NCBI GenBank assembly: GCA_911728435.2
Contig: OU452199.1
Span: forward strand, 21,028,860-21,092,859
DNA from: Apoderus coryli
Lineage: Eukaryota; Arthropoda; Insecta; Coleoptera; Attelabidae
Reading direction: 5' to 3'
DNA: 64,000 bases
Shown here: piece by piece, positions 31,853-42,718 of the stretch
Layout: the number at the start of each line of letters is the position of its first letter
Position numbering within the stretch: the first letter of the stretch is position 1
Translations under genes and position numbers: made by a program
Notes under the pieces: model-generated
Seen by the model: the letters and a program-made list of their open reading frames with translations, nothing else
The model's database searches: none
Told to the model about the DNA's origin: nothing

Positions 31853-31893
31853 ACCAAACATGTTTCGCAGCACCAGGCCGCATCATCAGTGGT
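31853..31893 (-). ncRNA. Hammerhead-ribozyme-like motif, GTT triplet
   Basis: Minus strand: ACCA, CTGATGA, extra T, GCGGC..GCTGC stem II (one G-U pair), GAAACATGTT, TGGT. Stem I pairs as ACCA with TGGT, a compensated change from the GCCA/TGGC pair in the 30.7-31.5 kb copies. The GTT triplet is permitted (NUH) but is usually slower than GTC. Confidence 0.6.
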
Positions 31894-32109
31894 TATCAAT
31901 AATTCTTACGAAAAGCTATATTTATTACCTGTTTTAATGTTTAGGGAAATTTTCATTAATTCACTGTGCAAAAAAAAATTATATTATCATTTAGTCATAA
32001 AAAATAAACTTTTTGTTATCCGATTTTGGTTAAAACATTAAAAACTCTTATTATTATTCATAATATGAGCTATGATAGTCATTATAGCTTTTCGTAAGAA
32101 TTATTGATA

Positions 32110-32150
32110 ACCACTGATGATGCGGCCTGGTGCTGCGAAACATGTTTGGT
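32110..32150 (+). ncRNA. Hammerhead-ribozyme-like motif, GTT triplet
   Basis: Same motif as 31853-31893 on the opposite arm: ACCA (32110-32113), CTGATGA (32114-32120), extra T, stem II GCGGC/GCTGC, GAAACATGTT (32137-32146), TGGT (32147-32150). Confidence 0.6.
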
Positions 32151-32436
32151 GACATAATAGGTATGTAAAAAGTTTTTAGAAATATCTATTAAAATTTATT
32201 GTGTGGAGGTAGACTTTTATTTCAAGAATATATAATTATTCTACTCCACTTCAACATGGACTACTTCTTTAGAATGAATAAAATAGTTCTTGAGTTAATA
32301 GTTTTAGTTAATAATTGATAGAAATTCTAGCTATCGAAGTTATACAGCAACAAGCACGTCCTTTTTACTAGGTCCTACCCTAGTATACTCTCGCAGTCAA
32401 ATTAAATATACCTAATATGATATGTCCAATTAGTTA

Positions 32437-32715
32437 TTGGCCGGCTTCGTTCTCCATCTCACATCATATCGATCGCCTTCCACGATGAATAATATGGAAA
32501 AGTTTCGCCCAGGCGGCCCCACTGTCAAGTTCAATGCCAAGGTTGGGCGCGCACCGTTGGCAAAACGCACGCGCTGGAGCTGCATTGCGGCCCTCAGAGC
32601 GCCTCTTGAGTGCTCGGTTGCCGGAACGTGGGAGATTGCGTATTATTATCGTTACAAATTATTGGAAGCGTTTATAAGTAACTGTATATTATTTATGGTA
32701 CCAATGTACCAATAA
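32437..32715 (+). CDS. Unassigned ORF in a GC-rich island
   Basis: The open frame crosses a block at about 32500-32640 that is much richer in G and C, with several CpG (GGGCGCGCACCG, ACGCACGCGCTGG). An internal ATG gives MNNMEKFRPGGPTVKFNAKV and a product rich in Arg, Pro and Ala. No domain is recognised. It could be a first exon or promoter-proximal region of a host gene, or the GC-rich leader of a transposon. No splice or partner exon was found. Confidence 0.25.
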   Translation: MAGFVLHLTSYRSPSTMNNMEKFRPGGPTVKFNAKVGRAPLAKRTRWSCIAALRAPLECSVAGTWEIAYYYRYKLLEAFISNCILFMVPMYQ

Positions 32716-32939
32716 TAATGAATATAGTTTATACCATATATTTATTGCATAAATAAATAATATTATATATACACAAGTTAACACATAGGCGTACGAATTT
32801 ATACGTGCGTATTATATTTATGACAATCAAAAAAGTTTCGTACAAATACAGTGTAACCCATTTAATTGCGGTTTAATAAAGTTTTCAATTGGACAGGGTC
32901 TGTTTCAAAAAGCTTGCTTAGAATCAGGCATAATGCTCG

Positions 32940-33350
32940 CCATGGAAATTTTAGACAAAACAACCAAGTTTACAATATTTTAACAACCCCCTGGTGAGTT
33001 TTAGAATGGTTAGTTTAAACCTGGGTCTTCCAAGAGAACGTATTAGCAGGTGTCTTAAACAAAACACAAAAATAAGGCTTTTATGTCCAAAATGTTGCAT
33101 AAATTGGAATTGGGAGATGAAAGACGATTGGAGTTATGTTATTGGCTACAGGGAAAATAATATCTAAATAATATTAAGTTTTTGAATGACATTTTATTTA
33201 GTGATGAAGCATATTTATTTACTACAAATGGGGTGGTTTCCAATCCTTACTGGTCAGGTGAGAATTAGTACCTACACAAATGCAAAAAGAAAATATTCAC
33301 CAAAAATTAATGTTTGGTACGGTATACCGAAGGATGGAATTATTGGTCGA
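32940..33350 (+). pseudogene. Mariner-like transposase, central fragment
   Basis: Across frameshifts it reads LELGDERRLELCYWLQGKII, then FLNDILFSDEAYLFTTNG (first catalytic Asp in SDEA), NPYWSGEN, KYSPKINVWYGIPKDGIIG. This is the stretch around the first catalytic residue of the mariner family. It breaks off at about 33350 into a family A piece (33350-33465). Confidence 0.75.
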
Positions 33351-33465
33351 GTGATACAGCATTTGAAAGCATTTTTATCTGCTTTACAGCAAGGGTTACT
33401 TTTGATATTTGCCTCCATAATTCTCGAGAAAATTGCGTTTAAAAGTTACAAATATGTTGTATACA
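33350..33465 (-). repeat. Family A fragment
   Basis: Carries CCATAATTCTCGAGAAAATTG and AGCATTTTTATCTGCTTTA, blocks shared with 50800-50870 and 51250-51310. Confidence 0.5.
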
Positions 33466-33499
33466 AGTCTGCGGTCTGCGACCGCAGACTTGTATGCAA

Positions 33500-33600
33500 T
33501 GTGGTTTCATTTCTCTCACCGTCGGCATGGCTTTGGGTGCGGAATGTCCTGGGTTCGATCCTTGTTCTTGCAATTTTTTTTTATTTATAATAATCATTCA
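33500..33600 (+). mobile_element. Probable SINE head with box-B-like sequence
   Basis: GGCATGGCTTTGGGTGCGGA is followed by TGGGTTCGATCC (box-B-like) and then a run of T. The anticodon arm and box A are not clear. A palindrome GTCTGCGGTCTGCGACCGCAGAC lies just upstream near 33468. Confidence 0.3.
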
Positions 33601-34074
33601 TTCATTGCCCGACAGGCCTGAGCCCAATTACAAGACAAAAATTACATAGTTTCAATCAATATCAAATAAATCTAACAAACTACAAAAGTACCAGAATGCT
33701 TAATTATTCATAATACAAAATAACCAGATGAAGGAGTACCCATGGGCCATATAACACCACAGGTCTTAACAATGACTATATAAAACATAAAAACAACCAA
33801 GTAGAACCCAAACAAAAATATTGATGTTTAATAAAAAGATCAGTCAGGAATCTGCCAATTTTGCCATCGAAAAAATCTAATTCTTTATGTAAATTAAATG
33901 TATACGTCAACTTACAAGCTCTAGTCAATGGCGCACGTCCTTCATAGTGGGTTCGAAGATACGACACTTCGAAAATATAATTGTTGCGGACATAGTATTG
34001 CGAAATATGAAATTTTATTTGACTTAGGAGCTTATAATTCTTGACCAAAGTAGTTAGGTGGTTGAGTTAGTTTA

Positions 34075-34225
34075 GCATGTATATTTTACTTTTTTTATTT
34101 CTAATTTTTGAATAAAGTAGTTGGGTTGGATTGGGTGGCATAAAATACGGGGACTTTTCACAATAACCCCATGAGGCTGCAGTGAATACTCATGTCGAAC
34201 GGATCCTTCGAAAAAAAAAATAGTT
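34075..34225 (+). mobile_element. SINE body piece joined to a LINE 3' tail
   Basis: 34090-34140 holds TTTTTGAATAAAGTAGTTGGG as in the SINE body. 34140-34225 (CCATGAGGCTGCAGTGAAT..GAACGGATCCTTCG, then A-run) matches 63160-63245, where it follows a LINE C terminus. So this is a truncated LINE tail. Confidence 0.45.
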
Positions 34226-34580
34226 GGGTTAGTTTAGAATTTTTTTTATAATTATAATAATATAAATAATAGTGTATTTTTTAGATTTTCAATCTTTGAT
34301 GAAAACATGTCGTTATCTAGGTGATGTCATATTTGAAATTATAATCCGCAACATGGGCGCCGGAAGAAATTAAATTAGGGGAGGGCAAGGCGAAAAATAC
34401 TAAGTAAGCAAAACAAAAGTATGATGTATATAATATGTGGCAAAATACCTATACTTATACAGTCAATCCAACTTCTTTTGAAGTTTAATTTATATATTAA
34501 GTACTTAAAATATTATATAATTAAAAAAAAACTTAAGATAACCTGATCCTGCTCAGTTATAACATAAATTGAACATAAGT

Positions 34581-36105
34581 CTAATCAGAAAATAGCAGTA
34601 GAATATTCCTTCGTTTTTGCGAAAATCGATCTATCACTTTTTTAATAACCACGTCTTTGTTCTTATTTACATGTTCTCTGTGTACGCTGAAAAGACATAA
34701 TCCAGATAGTCTTTCTTCACTCATGGTAGACCTTAACCAAGTTTTCTTAAGGTAATAAATGATCTTTCAATTGTGGCCGTTGTTGGAGGTAAAGCCAAAA
34801 AAATAGCAATTGCTTTTTTGATACTAGGGAAAACCTCACAATATTTTTTCAATAAATCGGCGAACTCTAACTGAATATTTTCATTTTTATTTTTCTCTAT
34901 CCACATTGCAGCCCATGTTTCACTCTCAGTCTCTAAATTTTCTAAATCGTATACTTTGGCTATGTTAGGAATTTTTTCTATTAATTTCCTATACTCTTCT
35001 TTTACAGTTAACTCTGGATGAAACAGGCACAAAGAAAATGCAATTTCTGTTTCTTCCGAAAATCTTATCTCAATTGAGCGGATAATTCAATCTAGATATG
35101 TAATAAACAAAGAAACACGGTAATATTCCTGGCAAGACTTCGTTTCGAAATTAGCTCTATAAATTTGATTTGATCCCAGTCCATCAATTCTTAGTGGTAT
35201 GTCAAATTTATCATCAACTTTTTCAGATTTTTGGAAAATTTCCTTAAAATATTTTTCAGCGTCAGATCTGTGATTTTTAGTGCAGACAAAAGTGTTTTAA
35301 TATGGTATTTTGCCGAAAGAAGATTTATTATTTTTCCTTGTAGTATGTTTCACACCAGTTCCAATTTAGCACTATAATGTGAAATGATGTGAAGACAGAG
35401 TATGAATTTACAAGTCGAAACTGCAGCTAATAATTGATTAGCTTTTGATCGTGTCTCTGTGCTGAATTCTATTGAATAAGCCAAATGTTCGACGAAAATT
35501 ACGAAGAAATAAGAGGGTTGTTTCTTCGTAATTTTCGGAAAATATTCTGATGGATTTGTACTTTGAGGACCATCGTGTCTCACAAAATAATGGGATTTTA
35601 GGGACATATTTTCTTCTATATGGACTGTCACGAAAAAATGTAATAACTTTCTTGATAGAATCCGCAGTATTCTGTATATCTCGGATACGGTTTAAATCAT
35701 TTACCACTAAATTTAGCCTGTAGGAAGCGCAATGAAAATATGTTGCTTTGTTATAACTGGTGCGAATGATTTTTTGTACTCCGTTTTCATGTCCAGCTAT
35801 AGTTGCATATTTAATCCATACTCTTCGCAAGTCTCCAATTTTGCCGCCGATATCCTTTGTGCATTCATAATGGTGAGTTGAGTAAAACCCAAAAATTCCT
35901 CCCTTACATTGTTTTTTTTTTGTCCACAAATCTAACTCCTATAGAAAGTTGTTCAGTTCCTGCAATATCGGCCGATTCATCGGCTAATAACGAAAAGCCT
36001 TCACTTACGTTTACCTCCGCAACAATTGCCTCCCTTATAATGCTTCCACATATTTTAATTAACTCATTTTGAGTTTGATGGGATGTATATTTTGCGTTTT
36101 TTGCA
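34581..36105 (-). pseudogene. hAT-superfamily transposase (DUF4371 plus C-terminal dimerisation domain), broken
   Basis: Minus strand, in order: NAKYTSHQTQNELIKICGSI, FSLLADESADIAGTEQLSIG (DUF4371 region), then KKIIRTSYNKATYFHCASYR-type text with LNLVVNDLN, RRKYVPKIPLFCETRWSSKY, NQLLAAVSTCKFILCLHIIS; then FLALPPTTATIERSFITLRK and, after a single frameshift, KTWLRSTMSEERLSGLCLF (hAT dimerisation motif). It ends at a stop at 34581-34583. It resembles ZMYM1-like hAT proteins common in insects. The N-terminal zinc finger is not seen and there are several stops and frameshifts, so it is a decayed copy. Confidence 0.85.
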
Positions 36106-36160
36106 CATGTTCACGACTCACAAGCAAGCGCCCTTAGTTGTAGAGGCCAATAGTAAAAAA

Positions 36161-36184
36161 GAGAGAGAGAGAGAGAGAGAGAGA
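36161..36184. repeat. (GA)12 microsatellite
   Basis: Perfect GA dinucleotide run of 24 bases. Confidence 0.95.
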
Positions 36185-36439
36185 TGAGAATATACTTAAG
36201 CACTTAAATAAATGATTAGTAATACCTCTAGATAATATACTTACGCACCTTTGAAGCGGTCTTATGGTCTTAGAACAAATATACCATACAACGTTTTTTT
36301 ATATTTTTTCTTTTTGATATTTGACATTTTTTATGTGAGCCTGCTAGGTTTTTGAAGTACTATTAAAAATTCAGGCAAAACATATTTTGAGCATTTGGAA
36401 CGAAAATGAAGCAATTCTGCAACTCGTCAAAGTGAATTT

Positions 36440-36520
36440 TACAGGGTGTTCCACTTGAGAAAATCAAGTCACCTTAATTTTTATGGCGATAAATTTTGGT
36501 TACTATTGTAAACACCCTGT
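36440..36520. mobile_element. Very short element with ACAGGGTGTT ends
   Basis: Opens TACAGGGTGTTCC and closes AAACACCCTGT 80 bp later. It is probably an extreme deletion derivative of a mariner-type element. Confidence 0.45.
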
Positions 36521-37309
36521 TTTACTTAAAACATGATTGTTTGCATCAGTAAGTTAATATAGAAGCTAGTTGATCACCAGCGTATATAGTTTGTCTTGAA
36601 ATTTCCTATATCCGGAAATATTAATTTTTTCCCAAGGCCTAAAATTTTCACTAATTGATGATTTTTGTGAAACCCATAGGTATGTGTCATACCAAATACC
36701 ATTTATTGTTAAGGGACTCATAATAACCGCTTAAATACCGGGTGTTGTATTTAAAAAAACCTTTCTTTGATATGTATCTCTTTTTGGGGCCACACTGTAT
36801 ACTTGTAATGTTTTGCAAAATGTGGCAGTATACGATTCCATTGTAAAAAAATCAAATTTGCTTCAGCTTTGATACAGTAAACCGACGCGTCTTGATAGAC
36901 CCATCCTGTATATATATTTATATTATTTTCATGTTTTTGTGTACCACTTGCCTATATTCATTAACGATACGCAGAGTTAGAAAAAGTTTGTGAAACCACA
37001 CAGAACAGTTGCATGAACTGTTTAAAATTCTTATTATTTATCAATATTTAATTATAATAATTATTATTTGTCTGACGTTTACTAGTCAAATAAATTGAAG
37101 TGTGTTTTGCCAACGCCAATTTTACTATAATTAGTTGGGACACACTTTATCCTCCATAACAGAAATAGGAAGCCAAAAATAAAATGGCAAAAAATTAAAA
37201 TCACCCTGTATAAAGGAAATTAATCAAGTTACCGGCACGGCGCCGGCGCTTCGATTGCTGCATTAAACTAAAATCAAAACAATGGAACGTGACGTGTTAC
37301 TTGGTTGTG

Positions 37310-37625
37310 CTCTATCTATTACCTACAGTTTGAATTGTACCGTATAAAAACCCTGTGCAGGGCAGAAAATGTAAAACGATAAAAAATTCTGAAAAGAAGT
37401 TCTGAAGAGGACTTACGTAAGCTCCATTTTAACCCACATTTGATTTTTTTTTTCCAAATTTGGATACTGAAGTAAATGACGTCATCAACTTTTTTTTCAG
37501 AAAAATACCTATATTTTTGCATAGTTCAAAAGACCTAATTTTTCTGAGCAACTTTTGTAAAGAAAAAAAATTGCTATATTTATTCGTTCAAAAATTATAA
37601 GCAAATTTATAGAAAAAACTAATAT
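37310..37625. repeat. Inverted segment, partner pieces at 41370-42400
   Basis: CCAAATTTGGATACTGAAGTA and neighbouring text (37350-37480) reappear inverted at 42235-42350. TGAGCAACTTTTGTAAAGAAA (37500-37625) reappears inverted at 41375-41480. The partners bracket a mariner copy and an unrelated region of about 2 kb. Confidence 0.65.
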
Positions 37626-37689
37626 CAAAACGTTAGGACTCCATAAAGATAAATTTTATCTATTCACGCCACAACAAACATATAGAAGC

Positions 37690-39136
37690 TAACCGTCACA
37701 ACTTTTAAACAAGTAGGCTTTGGAAACAAACTGCAATTATATCTGTCAATAATTAAACTAATGGTTGATAAATAAGTTTATTGTCATTAAATTTGATGTG
37801 TGCATTTTATGTTAAAAAAAAAATGTTTACGCATAACGAAAAAGTTGACATGTTTATGGGGAAACTCAAAAGAACCCTAAAACAGCAGTTCAGTTATACA
37901 CGCAAAAATACCCTGAACGTTTTATTCCAACCTCAAGATATTTGAAATATTGGAAGGCAATTTACATTATCTTCTCGAAAAGGGAAGAAAAATTGCTAAC
38001 ACAGTAAATTCTGACAATACCGTTGCCATTATCTTGCAGTACTTTGAAGATCATCCTTGAAACTCGATTCGTCAAGCTTGTCGTGAGTTAAATTTAAGAT
38101 ATAGTTCTGAATTTTGAAAGAAAATGGTTATGACGATAATAAACCTCACAACTTAGAAGATTTGATTGATCAACATCAACAACCCAGAATTAATTATGTT
38201 GCCCCAGTGATGGCAAACTGGGAGATTAACGACAATTGGTTCTTTCAGCATGTGTTGTGGACGGACGAAAGCCGTTTCATTAGCAACGGTGAACCAAATA
38301 AAAAAAATGAACACTATTGGGTTACTGGAAATCAGCATTTTGTCAAACCGATTGAAAACAAAGGACATTTTCGCATTAACGTTTGGTGTGGTATTATTAA
38401 CGGGCATTTAATTGGCCATACTTTCACGAAGGTGTTTTCTGCAGTGAACAATATTTGCAACTTCTTCAAACAGGGTTGATATAAATTATAAATCATTAAT
38501 TATATAAAGCCGTTTTGTTAGAAACAGTAAGCTAAATAAAAAAAAATTGGCATTAACGTTGGGTGTGGTATTATTAACGGGCATTTAATTGGCCCATACG
38601 ATTACGAAGATGATTTATGAAGTAAACAATATTTGCAATTTCTTCAAGAGCCACTTTCTGGTCTTCTCAACTGAGACCATTTAAAGGAAAAAATTAAACA
38701 TGCATGCAATAAACTCTCAAGAGAAATGTTATGTAATGCTTCAGGAAGAGAAATCAACCGGAGATTAGATAAGTGTTTAGAAGTAGGAGGTGATGACATT
38801 GAAAATTTGTTGTAGTGATTGATTTCCTATAATTAATTAGTTGTAACGTATAATCTACTTCGTTTCATTCTGGGGTAATAATAGTTACTATTAACTAGTA
38901 TACTCTGTTTTTTTTTAGTGTTTAATAAATAATAATTACTAACAACTAATGTTTAATTATTATGGAGACTACACTAAAAGGCATGGATAACGTATCTTCT
39001 CTCTTGATTGAATACCAAATGTTTGACTTATATTAAGTTATCAAACGAATACTACTTGTCAACCATTAGTTTAATCATTGACAGATATAATTGCAGTTTA
39101 TTTCCAAAGACCTACTTGTCTAAAAGTTGTAACGGT
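37690..39136. mobile_element. Mariner-like element with roughly 78-bp inverted ends
   Basis: Left end 37691-37770 (ACCGTCACAACTTTTAAACA..TTAAACTAATGGTTGA) is inverted at 39058-39135 with a few mismatches. A plus-strand transposase pseudogene lies between. The outermost bases are uncertain because the inverted match may extend a little further. Confidence 0.75.
37823..38814 (+). pseudogene. Mariner-like transposase, broken and partly duplicated
   Basis: Opens MFTHNEKVDMFMGKLKRTLK; relics of FTLSSRKGRKIANTVNSD and LQYFEDHP..SIRQACRELNL (second helix-turn-helix) follow. VAPVMANWEINDNWFFQHVL and WTDESRFISNG (first catalytic Asp) with NVWCGIINGHLIG come next. A stretch of about 100 bp (38370-38470) is repeated at 38540-38645. 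The QLDGAPPH region is missing. The C terminus REINRRLDKCLEVGGDDIEN is kept, with a stop at 38812-38814. It is inactive. Confidence 0.8.
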
Positions 39137-39155
39137 TGCGAATTTTTGATATTGT

Positions 39156-41245
39156 AGCGTGTTTTAATTTATAATAATAATTGAATAGTAAAATAAATAA
39201 TTTATTTAAGTGTTTAACGCTACACTACCGCTAGTCGGGGTTTGTGGAGAGCATTTGGGTGTTGGGCTGCTCAGATTAAAATTTACTTATAAAAAACTAT
39301 TACGCACCACACATTTTATTAATTATTAGCTATACAAATGTGAAAAAGCTATTTATTAAAAATTTAGCTAAAGGAAAATCTGTAAGACAACACAGATAGT
39401 TTACTTGATAAAAACACTGAAACGCAATACTTGGGACAACAGAGTAAATATATTTACAAAGAAAAATATTATCTACATAAACATCCAATTCCCCAACATA
39501 CTGTGATATTTGTTTTTCAAAACTATTGTTGTTAAATCAATATTACAACATTTCAGTTGTGTAGATTCATGAACCTAGTTCACAATGGAACTATGACTAC
39601 TACTATAGGTAACTTAATTAAATGAAATACCTAAGTCATATCAATATTAATCACCCCTTACGCAGAAAAGTCCCTTCATTCTGATAATAAATAACTCATT
39701 AGTCGTCAAACCGCACTCAAACATAATGAAAACGCCTCCGAAGAATCTTTCAAGGTAGATTACAATGGTTCGTCCAGAGGTACGTATGCCTCCGCTGGTT
39801 CCAGCAGCGAAAGCACTTATACACATAAGTGTAACTAGCAGAAAATCAACCATAAGGTAATGAAGATTTTCAGAATGATGTAAGTGTAATTAGTTCGAAA
39901 TAACTTAATTGCTTTTCGAATCACAAAACGTTTATAAGATTCCCGAAAATTTCGTCGAATTAGCACTTGAAAACCATGCGGCCTTTTTTTAAGCCAAAAA
40001 GAAAAAGACACCGCAGGAATGCCGGAATATTTCCGAATTGAAATATGTCATATCACAACCAATGAAGTAGAGGAATACGAAGGATAAACACGATATGTTT
40101 TAATAATAATAATAATTAGAAATAATTATCACATGTATTGTGTATTGTCACATAACACTAACGACAATATATAATCGTTATTTAGAATTTATTATAGCAA
40201 ATTTATTTATTTAATTAATGAAATTCTGGGTTGCATACCCTATTTCTATAAAAAATAATAGCCATCTATTATTTATGATAAGCAGCAAAGAGGACAATTA
40301 TAGATAACGCTGTGCAAATATTTACCAAAATATTGTTGTTGCTATTAGTAATGACGTCCAGTCAGATGTCAATAATAGTAGTTTATTGAAATTAACAAGA
40401 AATCCCTTTGGGATTTCCCAGTCGTTTTATGGTAGTTTTATCTATGAAAAAAGTCATTGAGGGTTGTAAAAAAATTAAAAAAAAAACTAAAAAAATTGAA
40501 AATAAATAGAAACATTTTTGAGTTACCCCGTAGATCACCTCTAGGAGCTTATAGTTTAACTTTTAAAGAAATCAAAAAATTACTGAAAATATTACTTTTT
40601 TGTCCTTAAAAAACTAAATGTAAGTATATTTTAGATTAATTTGTGACATATATTACAACTCAGATCAGCTGTAAAATATTTTGGGGCACACATTGTTCGA
40701 CTCTAACCTCACACGCTTTTTTTGTTCTGTAAAAGGAACGTGCATTTAAAATAGGTGAGTGAAAATTGCTACTCCTCGTTGTTGTGAAATGAGATTTAAA
40801 GATTAATCTTGTTCAATGCAATTTACGTTATTCTTTTTATACGATTGTGACTAAAAATATACGAATTGCTTGTCCCATATGTTTTTCTAAGAATATAGTC
40901 ATGAAAATGGTTTTAAAAAAAAATCGACAAATTCCAATATAGTTGACACCTCTAGCTTCACGTCATAATTTGGTTTTGGTAAGATGTTTTTTTCTAACGC
41001 GTGAGACAAATTGCTTGTGTCAAATAGTTTATTATTTTCTTTGTTTACATTCATAGTCTAAAAGTTTTCGGCATTATTTTCATGTTTAAGATCAATTTCT
41101 ATCAACATGTTGTATATTGTAGTATTATAAAAAGGTTATTCGATATAGTTGTAGTAAATTTAGAAGTTGTCATTGTGTATTTAAAGTAATTTTACTGAAA
41201 AAGTGATAATAACCTTAATAACCTAGAGTGACAGTGCCATGAAAG
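39156..41245. other. Mostly unrecognised, AT-rich
   Basis: Apart from the ORF at 39647-39853, no coding or repeat structure is supported. This is the longest stretch in the window without a clear transposon and could be host intergenic DNA. Confidence 0.4.
39647..39853 (-). CDS. Candidate small secreted protein or first exon
   Basis: The ATG-initiated 68-codon frame begins MVDFLLVTLMCISAFAAG, a good signal peptide (short n-region, hydrophobic core, Ala-x-Ala-type cleavage site). The mature part is Gly- and Arg-containing with three Cys. Near its end the DNA reads TTCTGCGTAAGG, so a GTAAGG donor could end the exon before the stop. No family is recognised. Its G+C content is a little above that of the surroundings. 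It may be a real exon of a host gene or a chance ORF. Confidence 0.35.
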   Translation of the reverse strand: MVDFLLVTLMCISAFAAGTSGGIRTSGRTIVIYLERFFGGVFIMFECGLTTNELFIIRMKGLFCVRGD

Positions 41246-42716
41246 CCGTCAGATGGATGGATGTGATCAAATGTTTGTGAATAGCTCAAGAAGAATTAAT
41301 TTGTTAAAAATAAAAACCTGTAGCATTTTTCTAGGTATTGAACCTATGAAAAATAAAAAATGCTACAATATTAGTTTTTTCTACAAATTTGCTTATAATT
41401 TTTTAACGAATAAACATACCAAATTTTTTTCTTTACAAAAGTTGCTCAGAAGAATTAGCTCTTTTGAACTGTGCAAAAATGAAGAGCAATCAAGCAAATC
41501 CAGTTTTGGGCAAAAATGAGTTAATGATTGATTCCTATGTCTTTTGGTCAAATAAATCCAATGTTAAACTCAGATTCAACCTATCTGTGTTAAATCCCCT
41601 TTAAAATCTACCTTAAAATCAGGCAATTCAAGCAAAACCAGATAAATCCACAAAATAAATTTGCATAGCCATGTTTCAAGCAAAAAAAAAATCCGTCTGC
41701 GAATGTATTGTTTTTATATTTCTATTCGTGGCATGAATAAGGAAGCTACGCTAACTAGCTTCCTTATTCTGTGCTCCTGGCTTAAAACTATCGCTAAAGC
41801 CGTCGAAACCGAAATCGAAGGACAAGATCAAGACGACGTTTGCGATTGCCTCGAGGATAACATAGGAATGTATATTTGAATAAAAAAGTTAGAAACATTG
41901 TATTTATCTTAAACGCAAAGTTATTAAACATATCTATATTGAAATAAACAATTTTACATCACAATTTTTTTACCAACTCAATCAAAAACAGATAAATCCT
42001 TTTTTGTGTCAAATTTTTTTTTTTTTTTTGTTAATTATGAAATTGAAAAAGAATGGTGTGGAAAAGATCTACAATATCATATATTTCACGTACGCTATAT
42101 ATTTTTTGGTTAACTTTAAAGGGCTGCTAATACAAGTATTTTTGCAATTATCTCGAAACTTTATAAAATGGATTTATCTGGTTTTGCTTGGTTGCTCCAC
42201 TCATATAGGTATGTTTCTGTAAAAAAAAATAGTTGAGGTCATTTACTTCAGTATCCAAATTTGGAAAAACCATTAAACGTGGGTTAGAATGGAGCTTACT
42301 TAATCCCATTTAAGAACCCCTTTTCAGAATTTTTTCTATCGTTTTTCTTTTTCTTATAACAGAGCTCAGACATCGAGTTTTGCTCACCCTGTACATATAG
42401 GAATTGAAATATATATTTATATGCCTACCTACCTATACTCTTAGGTTTTGTTATTTGTATTATTTCTAAATTCCCAAGAATCAATTGCAAAATATTTTAT
42501 ACTGAAACCTGGTTTTGAATTTATATTTTAGATGAACATATTTATTCCGTTTTCTTATTTATTGTGATTATTGAATATCTCAAAAACGACAACTCCAATT
42601 AGATTTCAGCCAAAGTCTTAATAAAGATTATAGAATTTAACATGATACCTAACACAAAGTAAAAAAAAACTGAGACACTCATACACATTTTTGTATAAAC
42701 CAGAAAACGCGTGGCG
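41246..42716. other. No supported gene; inverted repeat pieces and small hairpins
   Basis: Contains the partner pieces of 37310-37625 and two small hairpins: TGTAGCATTTTTC..AAAAATGCTACA at about 41320-41375, and GGAAGCTA..TAGCTTCC at about 41738-41766. An open frame at 41661-41879 ends with acidic text (ETEIEGQDQDDVCDCLEDN) but has no recognisable domain. Confidence 0.35.
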
Positions 42717-42718
42717 TT

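Larger units (their letters stand above)
31781..32229. mobile_element. Palindromic hammerhead-bearing repeat
   Basis: Arms at 31781-31921 and 32088-32229 are inverted copies that differ mainly by a small insertion near 32155. Outer ends read ATTCTTGAAATAAAAGTCTACC. The 165-bp centre is unrelated AT-rich DNA. Each arm carries one hammerhead-like motif. Confidence 0.8.

Noticed and set aside
41661..41879. ORF ending in an acidic tail as a conserved gene
   Set aside because: Part of it covers a small hairpin and the region is bracketed by repeat arms; no recognisable domain.
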